From NCBI GenBank assembly GCA_002396125.1, contig DGWL01000087.1, positions 1-23,283 of the forward strand: 23,283 nt of DNA. The letters run 5' to 3'. A program made the translations under genes and the position numbers. How positions within the stretch are numbered: the stretch's first letter is position 1; each line of letters starts with the position of its first letter. The stretch comes from Porphyromonadaceae bacterium UBA4259 (lineage in GTDB: Bacteria > Bacteroidota > Bacteroidia > Bacteroidales > Muribaculaceae). Positions 6,728-13,626 of the stretch are shown one piece after another. A model generated the notes under the pieces. The model worked only from the letters and a program-made list of their open reading frames with translations. It had not been told where the DNA came from and searched no databases.

Positions 6728-8854
6728 CTAGCTACCCAAAATTATCTTATACACGGCTGTAATATCGCTGGAGTTGATTGAGCCGTCGCCGTTCACATCA
6801 CTGCTGTCAATGAATGTTTGATTATTGTTGAGGATGTAGCTGTAGAGCGCGGTCACGTCGCTGGAGTTGACCACACCATCCAGGTTCACATCACCCACCA
6901 CTTGTGGAGCGTCCTTCACCATCTTGATAGTGAAATTGTGCACTAGCAGCCATCCATAGCCCGCATAGCTGGTGCAATGGAAGCCAAAGTAATAAACACC
7001 GCTTGCGGCCGGCACAATGGTGTCGTTGGTGTAGGTCGCACTCACAGGTGTGTTGAGCACGATGTGGTCAAAAATCTTGTCATAGCCGTCAACATTGAGT
7101 CCTTTACCATAGGCCACGTCCATGTAGTCAACATCGTTCGACACTGCAGTGTTGGCTTCGAACGAGATGCTGTAGGTAGCGCCACGTTTCAGGTTGATGG
7201 GTGGTGAAAGCAGCCAATCATCGGCAGTAACAGTCTTTGAGTTATAGAACTCGGCACGACCTCCACCCGAGTAGGAACTCGACCATTTCCACACGTTGCC
7301 GTCATGGTTGTTGTCGAGCACGGTGAGCAGGTCGAAGCTGGCGGCTGTGTTGAAGTTGTTGGTATAAGGCACATCAAGTGCAGGGCCTATCACGGCCTTG
7401 CTCGAAACAGCAGCCTCACCCTTCACAGTGTAGTGCAGGCACTCAACCTTGTAGTAATAGGGAGCCAATGTGGCGGGGTCGAAGTCCTCGACAAACTCGG
7501 TAGCGTCAATGCCCTCGGCTACCAGCACGTCGCCCGGCATGCGATACACGTTATAGGTGAGAGCCTCAGCGTCAAGATTAATGTCGTGGATGCCCATTGT
7601 GGGAGCAGTCCAAGTGACAATGCTTTGCTTGGTGTCATAGTTGTAGTCGAATGCAACATCGGTGGGAGCAAGAGGCGTCTCGGCACCAACGTAGACATTA
7701 ATTTTAGCCTCGGGACTATTGCCCACCTCATTAGAAACAACTACAACAATCTCCACATCGCCCATGGGTGCGGTAATCTCCACAGCAGCATTGGCGCCGG
7801 CATCAACAGTGCCTGTGGCAACTTGCTCGCCATTAGCAGTGATGACATAGTTGAGAGTGCCGCTGAGTGCGTTGCCTTCATAGGTTGTTGTGGGAGCAGT
7901 GAACGACACTGTGCCGGTGGTCGATGCGCCCTCAAAGGTGGCAGCAAGGTCGGTTACAGCGGCCGGTGCCTCATCGGCAGCCTTAGGTTCGAGAACACAC
8001 AGGTTAACAAGCCAGGCATTGTCGGGATTTTGCATCAGTTGGGTAGCCGACACCGAGCCAATTGCAGGATTAATCTCATAGAGATAGCCATTTTGGTCGC
8101 TCAGCACCACAGCCCAGTAGAACTTGCCGGTGCGAGCGTCATAGGTCATAGTGCTGGGGTTAGTTGAGATGTTCTCAATGCCCAAGTCGCCCAGTGGCAT
8201 CACTTCAATCTCGCTACCGTTGCCCACATTAGCTGTGCTGATGGCGTAAAACCATCCGTCCATGCCCACGCCATAGAGCACACCCTGGTCGTTGCATGCG
8301 ATGGCCGCCATGGGAATAGATGCGTTGCCCAGAATAGTGCGCTTGGGAGTGTTGGTCGAGAAGTCTATCTCGGCGAGCTTGCGGTTCACGACCTGCCAAC
8401 TCATGTTGAAGTTATAGAAGATTCCATAGTTCTTGCCCGAAACCGGATCATGGGCCATGCCACAACTTGAAATGTAGTTGCGGTCCATGTCACCGAGAGT
8501 GACACCCAATGTGCGCTCCCAGGTTTCCATGTCATACTGCACATGGTAGAGCACATAAGTGTTGGTTTGGTCAAAACTGTCCCACACGGTCTTGAAGTGG
8601 ATGCCTTTCATCTTGCCATCCTCATAGACTGCACCTCCCAGCGGTGCCTGATACACGTCCTGGCCCTCGGTGAGCTTGGTTAGTGTAGCACCTGCAAGGT
8701 CTAGCTCGTAGATGCCTTCTAGGCTGTTATTCATTGTCCAGGAGTCGGCTTTCACCACTCCACACAAGAACTTGGGAGAATATTCTCCGGCTTGCGCCAC
8801 AATACATGTCGCCACGATTACAAGCGCAACAATCAATGCTTTAGTTGTTTTCAT
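6728..8854 (-). CDS. Secreted multidomain protein with FN3-like, choice-of-anchor and dockerin domains
   Basis: A 708-residue protein with signal peptide 1-22 (MKTTKALIVALV to IVAQA). Residues 23-290 form repeated beta-rich units with Tyr/Gly and DxxTGKxY-like turns, resembling a beta-propeller. Two FN3-like domains follow at about 297-390 and 396-490. A jelly-roll choice-of-anchor/cleaved-adhesin-like domain lies at about 495-645 (DDWLLSPPINLKRGATYSISF). A C-terminal type I dockerin holds two calcium loops, DVNLDGVVNSSD near 655 and DVNGDGSINSSD near 686. No catalytic motif was recognised. An in-frame ATG at 8977 is rejected because its extension contains the -7 box. It is probably surface or secreted and may be adhesive; function and partner are unknown. 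Confidence 0.8.
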   Translation of the reverse strand: MKTTKALIVALVIVATCIVAQAGEYSPKFLCGVVKADSWTMNNSLEGIYELDLAGATLTKLTEGQDVYQAPLGGAVYEDGKMKGIHFKTVWDSFDQTNTYVLYHVQYDMETWERTLGVTLGDMDRNYISSCGMAHDPVSGKNYGIFYNFNMSWQVVNRKLAEIDFSTNTPKRTILGNASIPMAAIACNDQGVLYGVGMDGWFYAISTANVGNGSEIEVMPLGDLGIENISTNPSTMTYDARTGKFYWAVVLSDQNGYLYEINPAIGSVSATQLMQNPDNAWLVNLCVLEPKAADEAPAAVTDLAATFEGASTTGTVSFTAPTTTYEGNALSGTLNYVITANGEQVATGTVDAGANAAVEITAPMGDVEIVVVVSNEVGNSPEAKINVYVGAETPLAPTDVAFDYNYDTKQSIVTWTAPTMGIHDINLDAEALTYNVYRMPGDVLVAEGIDATEFVEDFDPATLAPYYYKVECLHYTVKGEAAVSSKAVIGPALDVPYTNNFNTAASFDLLTVLDNNHDGNVWKWSSSYSGGGRAEFYNSKTVTADDWLLSPPINLKRGATYSISFEANTAVSNDVDYMDVAYGKGLNVDGYDKIFDHIVLNTPVSATYTNDTIVPAASGVYYFGFHCTSYAGYGWLLVHNFTIKMVKDAPQVVGDVNLDGVVNSSDVTALYSYILNNNQTFIDSSDVNGDGSINSSDITAVYKIILGS

Positions 8855-8887
8855 CAATAATTGTGTATTTAGTATTTTTTTAATTGA

Positions 8888-8895
8888 CAAAGGTA
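8888..8895 (-). promoter_or_regulatory. -7 promoter box (TACCTTTG) for the dockerin protein gene
   Basis: On the - strand TACCTTTG lies 33 bp upstream of the ATG at 8854 and fits the -7 consensus. No clear TTG occurs 19-21 bp further upstream (the sequence reads TGTG/GCT), so the -33 element is weak. A poly-A stretch lies in the spacer. Confidence 0.6.
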
Positions 8896-8962
8896 GGTAT
8901 TTTTTTTCATTAGAAGCACACCAAATAAATGTTTTATAACACCAAACGGAGAAAGTTATGAC

Positions 8963-8999
8963 AAAAAAACAGAGCAACCGTGGCTGTACACAGCTGCTC
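8963..8999 (-). terminator. Rho-independent terminator after the PorT-like gene
   Basis: Read on the - strand, GAGCA (8995-8999) pairs with TGCTC (8972-8976), and an inner GCTGT/ACAGC stem lies within it, with six unpaired bases on one side. A run of seven T's follows (8963-8969 on the + strand). It lies about 60 bp past the stop of the barrel gene ending at 9062. Confidence 0.75.
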
Positions 9000-9061
9000 C
9001 AGTAGTTAGTTCCACATGAATTACAGGTTGATAACTCTATTGTAAAACGAAAAGTGGCTGA

Positions 9062-9697
9062 TTAAAAGCGATAGCCAATTGCGATTTGAGCGTTGCCGTT
9101 TTTAATAGGTTTTTCGCCCTCATAATTAAAGACTTTAGTAACCCCCAAGGTGTATCGTGCTTGCACAAACACATCGCCGGTAATATTATAGGTTGCTCCA
9201 AGGCCAAGGCCAAAGTCGACAGTATTAGTATATTTTTTCAGTTCTTTCAATTTATATTCGTCATCAGTATCCTCCCACTTGCCATGTGACTTACTGTATA
9301 CATTAAAACCCACTTGGGGTCCAAAATCAATGCTGATAGCTTTGCCTACATAAAATTTCAACATTACCGGCACATTTATATAGTTGATGTTATAAGTATT
9401 TCTATATATTCCATCTGGAACTCCAAGGTATTTAAGTATTCCTCCCTGAGAAGCAAACACTACCTCGGGAGCGACCGCAAATACATTAGAGACACGATAT
9501 TCGGCAAACAAGCCAACTTGATAATTCATTTTCACACAATTATAATCCACACTATTACCATCGTAGAGTTTGGTTCCACTACCCCAAAAATGGGTCAAAT
9601 CAATACCAACTTTCGGTCCAAAAGTAAATCTCTTCTGCGCCATGACCGTTCCTGCAGTCAATAGCAAACACACGAGTGCTATAACAATTTTTCTCAT
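9062..9697 (-). CDS. PorT-like outer-membrane beta-barrel protein
   Basis: A 211-residue protein with signal peptide MRKIVIALVCLLLTAGTVMA before QKRFTFGPK. The mature part has barrel strands typical of the PorT/OMP_b-brl_2 family: FGPKVGIDLTHFWG, YQVGLFAEYRVSN, FAVAPEVVFASQGG, YINVPVMLKFYVG, SIDFGPQVGFNVYSK, VDFGLGLGATYNI, VFVQARYTLGV. It ends IAIGYRF with a terminal Phe. These blocks are the family's standard order, including the NVPVMLKFY strand. In-frame ATGs at 9706 and 9736 are possible. The AAAGA stretch sits about 10 nt from the chosen start. Function is unknown. Codon use looks more AT-rich than that of its neighbours. A strong terminator follows. Confidence 0.85.
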   Translation of the reverse strand: MRKIVIALVCLLLTAGTVMAQKRFTFGPKVGIDLTHFWGSGTKLYDGNSVDYNCVKMNYQVGLFAEYRVSNVFAVAPEVVFASQGGILKYLGVPDGIYRNTYNINYINVPVMLKFYVGKAISIDFGPQVGFNVYSKSHGKWEDTDDEYKLKELKKYTNTVDFGLGLGATYNITGDVFVQARYTLGVTKVFNYEGEKPIKNGNAQIAIGYRF

Positions 9698-9769
9698 ATT
9701 ATTCATATCTTTAGAAAAACTTCTATTTATCGCCATTTGATTGATATTAAAAGATAAATATTTACAGGA

Positions 9770-10783
9770 TTATCTATTACTTAGCCGCCCTGCCACATAG
9801 CCTGTTGCATTTATCATCCCATTTTCCTGGCCTGTGGCTACCAAATCGTAACATTTCCATGCCCAGGAATCTCGACTGATGTCGTTACGCACAGCGATGA
9901 CAACCTCGGTGATAAATGGATAGGAACCATTAATAATATTATCTTTGGTTGCGGCCACACCATTCAGTCCCAGCATCTTCACTTCTGAAGATGTGGCCAT
10001 GTAGTTAACATAATAGAAAAGAGTGTAGGCTATGCCATCAGGATACTGTGACACTTGCAGGAACGGGTCAAGCATGTTGTAACCAACCATATATGGCCAT
10101 TCTATCATCGTGAGTCCGTTCATTACTAGAGTCTCCATTTTCTCTTGACTGCCCGAGTTGGCATCACGTATAAAAGGTTGTATTGTAGCATCTTTGCCAC
10201 CCAAGTATTTCCAATTTGTAATGTTTGCAGTATATATTTGCCTAATTTGCTCAACTGTGAGCATATTGACCGGATTATTCTCATTGACAATAAACACAAA
10301 GCCATCAAGCGCAATGGGTGTTTGAGCTATTGTAACCCCTTTCTGACTAGCATACTCAATTTCGGCACGTGATAAAGCACGAGAGCACACAGCAATATCA
10401 ACTTTGCCATCAATCAAATTGACAAAAGCTCCATGAGTAGTGCTGCAACGGAGCTTGGGACGCAAAGTTTCGATTTCGTCTACAGTGAGTTTTGAAGAGT
10501 CATACGACATTGAAGATGTGCCTTCTACCACGTCAAAACTATTGCAATAGTCTAACCCTAATAGTCCACACACAAGCAATGCTTCAAGGGGCTGAGTTGA
10601 CGTAGAGCAATCCCATTGTGGCAGATTATCGATTGTGAGGCCTTCAAGTCGCACATGAGCACCTTCAACGTCTTCTATATTATAGTTGAAATTAGAATAA
10701 GGGTCCACAACGGGTTCATTTTTGTCATTGCAAGATGTCATCGCCATCATTGCCAGCAGTAATAAGAATATTTTTTTTGTCAT
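9770..10783 (-). CDS. PstS-like phosphate-type substrate-binding lipoprotein
   Basis: A 337-residue lipoprotein with signal peptide MTKKIFLLLLAMMAMTSC; Cys18 would be lipidated. The PBP-like fold shows the family motifs STSTQPLEALLVCG (ligand loop), VDIAVCSRALSRAEIEYA, TPIALDGFVFIVNENNP, LTVEQIRQIYTANITNWKYLGG, and RDANSGSQEKME, which corresponds to the SGT/SGS phosphate loop. These are standard for PstS-type proteins that bind phosphate or a similar oxyanion. No pstCAB genes are adjacent, so it is an orphan binding protein and may act as a sensor or scavenger rather than an import component. An ATG two codons earlier (10789) is equally possible. It is divergent from the ECF sigma gene, with 122 bp between the outermost starts. 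Confidence 0.85.
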   Translation of the reverse strand: MTKKIFLLLLAMMAMTSCNDKNEPVVDPYSNFNYNIEDVEGAHVRLEGLTIDNLPQWDCSTSTQPLEALLVCGLLGLDYCNSFDVVEGTSSMSYDSSKLTVDEIETLRPKLRCSTTHGAFVNLIDGKVDIAVCSRALSRAEIEYASQKGVTIAQTPIALDGFVFIVNENNPVNMLTVEQIRQIYTANITNWKYLGGKDATIQPFIRDANSGSQEKMETLVMNGLTMIEWPYMVGYNMLDPFLQVSQYPDGIAYTLFYYVNYMATSSEVKMLGLNGVAATKDNIINGSYPFITEVVIAVRNDISRDSWAWKCYDLVATGQENGMINATGYVAGRLSNR

Positions 10784-10824
10784 AATCATTAAAATGTTAT
10801 AATCTTTTCTATTCTATTAATGCG

Positions 10825-10855
10825 CAAAGATATAAATCTTGCATTATTTTTGCAA
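10825..10855 (-). promoter_or_regulatory. Promoter of the PstS-like gene
   Basis: On the - strand TTG (complement of 10853-10855), a 20-bp spacer, then TATCTTTG (complement of 10825-10832) and C. The match to consensus is strong. It overlaps the candidate -7 box of the divergent sigma gene. Confidence 0.8.
10845..10852 (+). promoter_or_regulatory. Candidate -7 box (TATTTTTG) for the ECF sigma operon
   Basis: TATTTTTGC fits the -7 form TAnnTTTG, 59 bp before the ATG at 10912. No TTG lies 19-21 bp upstream. Either this is a weak or activated promoter, or the operon is read by its own ECF sigma from an unlike promoter. It is nested within the divergent promoter. Confidence 0.4.
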
Positions 10856-10911
10856 AAAAGTGTGATTCCTGATGCAAGATTTCGATTCTTGCTCATTATA
10901 AATATAGAAAT

Positions 10912-11481
10912 ATGACCAATAGCGCGGGAATAGACTATCAACAACTCGTGCACGACATCATTAAGGGCAATCGTGTGGCTATGCAAGAAATGTATAATCT
11001 CACGGTGCGCAACATGACTGCCGTGTGCACTCGCTATGTGGTTAATCAAGAAGATGTTAAAGATGTGCTTCAGGAAAGTTATCTCAAGGCTTTTTCAGGA
11101 ATCAGGACCTTCACTCCACACGATGAAAATTCGCTCATGGCGTGGCTCAGGCGAATAGTGGTGAATGAATCGTTAATGCTTCTTCGACGCAAAAAGAGAC
11201 TAAATCTGCTGGTCAACATCGACGATGTGGAAGAAGACATTCCCGAGCCCGAACTCACAGCAAGCGCATCAACGATGGACATAGGCGACTTGATGGCCTT
11301 AATTCAACAGCTGCCTGATGGTTATCGCACTATCCTCAACCTATATGCAATAGAAAAGATACCTCACAGCAGGATTGCATCAATGCTGGGAATAAGCGAG
11401 GGGACTTCGGCCTCACAATACTATCGCGCGCGCAAACAGCTTGCTAAACTTATATTAAAGCACCAAAACAAGGAATTATGA
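10912..11481 (+). CDS. ECF-type RNA polymerase sigma factor (Das-like)
   Basis: A 189-residue sigma-70 family factor lacking regions 1 and 3. Region 2 includes AVCTRYVVNQEDVKDVLQESYLKAFSGI (split here from the following helix), where the DVLQES motif contacts core polymerase and the -10. MAWLRRIVVNESL follows. An acidic linker at about 100-125 leads to region 4 (LPDGYRTILNLYAIEKIPHSRIASMLGI), whose helix-turn-helix reads the -35. Its stop codon overlaps the next start (ATGA), so it is translationally coupled to the dual-membrane protein, which is its probable anti-sigma factor. This matches the Das/Dma pairing described in Bacteroides thetaiotaomicron. The cognate targets are unknown. Confidence 0.93.
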   Translation: MTNSAGIDYQQLVHDIIKGNRVAMQEMYNLTVRNMTAVCTRYVVNQEDVKDVLQESYLKAFSGIRTFTPHDENSLMAWLRRIVVNESLMLLRRKKRLNLLVNIDDVEEDIPEPELTASASTMDIGDLMALIQQLPDGYRTILNLYAIEKIPHSRIASMLGISEGTSASQYYRARKQLAKLILKHQNKEL

Positions 11482-12812
11482 ATCATGACTTTATCGACAT
11501 ATTGCATGACCGATTGTCGCAGCACGAGATGGCAGAGCCATCGGGCTTGTGGCAAGAAATTGACAACTCGCTGGGCCGTAGTCTCAATGAGAAAAAGAGC
11601 CTTGTGGCAAGCCGCCGCAATCTCATTAGAGCGATAGCCGGCGCAGCCGCCACAGCCCTTATGGCTGTGGTGATGTGGACAGCGCTAAGCGATGAAAGCA
11701 ACACCCCATCGCAAGGGACAAGCACGGTGTCACATGCCAACGAGCAATTCGCTCAAGCTCACACTTCCCCCAATCCTATTACACAAGACGATTCAAGTCC
11801 ACACGAAAAGGGAAGTGTAAAATCGCCCTCTCACAAGCCACAGGCAAGTGTGACTGCACCTCAGTATCAGTCGCAGTCACACTCCCACATCTCCAACCTG
11901 TCGGGCACAGTCTCTCAGGTGGAGGAGGATATGATTGCTCAAAATCAAGAGATAGAACATAGTCCTTCGACCCGGGAAGAGCCGGTATCCACACGGCCTC
12001 AAGGAGTGACAAGAGCCGAGACAGCTCAACTCACAACCGACTCTTTAACTGAGCCAGTGGATACCACCATGATTATTATAAATGAACCTGCGCCACCACT
12101 TCAACAGCTATGGGCAGTGACCGAACCGACAAGAAATAAACAACCAAAACTGGAATTCACATTATCTTATAATGGCAATTTGGCATCGGCAGGTTCTTCA
12201 GGTGATAATGTTTTTTCCGACTCATCACCCGTGTCGGTACCGGAGAACAGTTCTCCCGACCCCGAAGAACCTCACAATCAAGAAACTGCCATTGTGAAAG
12301 AAAAAGAGCAAATGGTTCCCGTAAGGGTTGGGCTTGAAGCATGGTACACCATTAATGAGAAATGGCGGGTGGGTAGCGGCCTCGTCTACACTCGCATGAC
12401 TCGTAAAATGACAACAACTTACACCGGTCCCGACAAATCGACGTGGTCGAAAAAAACCGAGACTGCCAGCTACTTGGGCATTCCTCTTGAAGTGTCACGC
12501 ATCTTGTGGAACAGGAGAAGATGGGCACTATATGCAAGCGCCGGCGCAATGATAGAATTTAACCTGAAAAGCGAGTCGCGCCAAGAAACACAAACTGAAC
12601 TCTATAACAAGAAGGATTTTAGAGACCGACGTCCACAATTCTCGGCCATAGCGAGGCTCGGACTGCAATATAATGTGGCCGACAGAGTTGGACTGTTTCT
12701 TGAACCAGGAGCTTCCTATTATTTCCACAATGGTGCCGACGATAACCTCTACATGAAGCACCCATTTAGATTCGACATCAGTTTAGGCATCAAGCTAAAC
12801 CTTGGCAAGTAA
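11478..12812 (+). CDS. Dual membrane-spanning anti-sigma factor with C-terminal outer-membrane barrel (Dma-like)
   Basis: A 444-residue protein with no N-terminal signal peptide. Residues 1-48 are a soluble head (FIDILHDRLSQHE, then PSGLWQEIDNSLG). A single hydrophobic helix lies at about 49-70 (LIRAIAGAAATALMAVVMW) behind Arg/Lys residues. A low-complexity Ser/Thr/Pro/Gln-rich linker covers about 71-220. A barrel follows from about 224 and 282 to the end (VPVRVGLEAWYTINEKWRVG, FSAIARLGLQYNV, FDISLGIKLNLGK). Read topologically, the head is cytoplasmic, the linker crosses the periplasm, and the barrel sits in the outer membrane. This is the layout of Dma anti-sigma factors, and the overlap with a sigma gene supports it. 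The barrel has about 160 residues, enough for eight strands. The signal sensed and the regulon are unknown. Confidence 0.85.
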   Translation: MNHDFIDILHDRLSQHEMAEPSGLWQEIDNSLGRSLNEKKSLVASRRNLIRAIAGAAATALMAVVMWTALSDESNTPSQGTSTVSHANEQFAQAHTSPNPITQDDSSPHEKGSVKSPSHKPQASVTAPQYQSQSHSHISNLSGTVSQVEEDMIAQNQEIEHSPSTREEPVSTRPQGVTRAETAQLTTDSLTEPVDTTMIIINEPAPPLQQLWAVTEPTRNKQPKLEFTLSYNGNLASAGSSGDNVFSDSSPVSVPENSSPDPEEPHNQETAIVKEKEQMVPVRVGLEAWYTINEKWRVGSGLVYTRMTRKMTTTYTGPDKSTWSKKTETASYLGIPLEVSRILWNRRRWALYASAGAMIEFNLKSESRQETQTELYNKKDFRDRRPQFSAIARLGLQYNVADRVGLFLEPGASYYFHNGADDNLYMKHPFRFDISLGIKLNLGK

Positions 12813-12874
12813 AACACATTAAATATTTAAAACTCGGAATCTTCAGGAACTTGAATTATTTAAAAAGGGGAAAT

Positions 12875-12905
12875 TTGTCCAAAAGCTTTTTTCTTGCTAA
12901 TTTTG
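12875..12905 (+). promoter_or_regulatory. Promoter of ispD-recG
   Basis: TTG at 12875-12877, a 20-bp spacer, then TAATTTTG at 12898-12905 followed by C. This is a full match to the Bacteroidetes consensus, 22 bp before the ispD ATG, so the leader would be short. Confidence 0.83.
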
Positions 12906-12927
12906 CAAAGTTAATAATTCAGCAACC

Positions 12928-13626
12928 ATGAGCGAGAACAATAGCACACGTTATGCGATAATAGTTGCCGGTGGCAGCGGCAAGCGCTTTGGCAGCGAGT
13001 TGCCTAAGCAGTTCTTGCCACTGTGTGGCGCGCCTGTACTCATGCGCACCATCACCAAGTTTGAAACGGCTGGTGCAAAGGTGGTTGTAGTTCTGCCGCA
13101 GGAGCATCACGAGATGTGGCTGGCAATGTGCCAGGAATGTAATTTCCCTGTTTCACACCTCATTGCCTCGGGTGGTGTCACGCGCTTTGAGTCGGTGAAA
13201 AACGGTATCGCCGCGATAGAGAGTCTTGCCGACGGCGACCTGGTGGCCGTGCACGACGGCGTGCGACCGCTAGTGTCGGTCAATCTCATTAACCACTGCT
13301 ACGACATTGCCCGGCAATGCGGCAGTGCAATCCCTGTAATATCACCAAGCGACAGCATCCGCCAAGTGCTTGATGACGGCTCATCGCAGCAACTCCTCAG
13401 GTCATCATTGCGCGCGGTGCAGACACCACAGACTTTCATCGCCAAGTTGCTCAAGGGTGCCTATGACGTGGAGGAAAGCCCATTGTTTACCGACGATGCC
13501 AGCGTTGTTGAAAACGCAGGGCATCATGTAACTCTCGTTGATGGCGAGAACACCAACATCAAGATTACCCACCCCATCGACATGGTTGTGGCCACCCAGC
13601 TCATCAATGATGGAACAGCTAGCTAA
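12928..13626 (+). CDS. ispD: 2-C-methyl-D-erythritol 4-phosphate cytidylyltransferase
   Basis: A 232-residue enzyme of the MEP isoprenoid pathway that joins CTP and methylerythritol 4-phosphate to give CDP-methylerythritol, the substrate formed before the IspE step. The N-terminal nucleotide-binding motif is IIVAGGSGKRFGSELPKQF (residues 11-29). VAVHDGVRPLVS is the central active-site motif. AVQTPQTF and DDASVVENAGHHVTLVDGE are the C-terminal family blocks. Length is normal. The last 17 bp overlap the recG start, so the two genes are translationally coupled. ispD followed by recG is a familiar Bacteroidales arrangement. Confidence 0.97.
   Translation: MSENNSTRYAIIVAGGSGKRFGSELPKQFLPLCGAPVLMRTITKFETAGAKVVVVLPQEHHEMWLAMCQECNFPVSHLIASGGVTRFESVKNGIAAIESLADGDLVAVHDGVRPLVSVNLINHCYDIARQCGSAIPVISPSDSIRQVLDDGSSQQLLRSSLRAVQTPQTFIAKLLKGAYDVEESPLFTDDASVVENAGHHVTLVDGENTNIKITHPIDMVVATQLINDGTAS

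Noticed and set aside
7304..8167. A 287-codon + strand reading frame inside the dockerin protein gene
   Set aside because: It is an antisense shadow of a gene with a signal peptide, ordered domains and a clear C-terminus; no promoter or signal supports it.
8855..8977. N-terminal extension of the dockerin protein
   Set aside because: The extension contains the -7 box and hides the signal peptide; the same argument rejects the upstream starts at 39, 861 and 5745.
9770..10783. A full phosphate transport locus
   Set aside because: Only the binding protein is present; flanking genes are a barrel and a sigma factor, not pstC, pstA, pstB or phoU.
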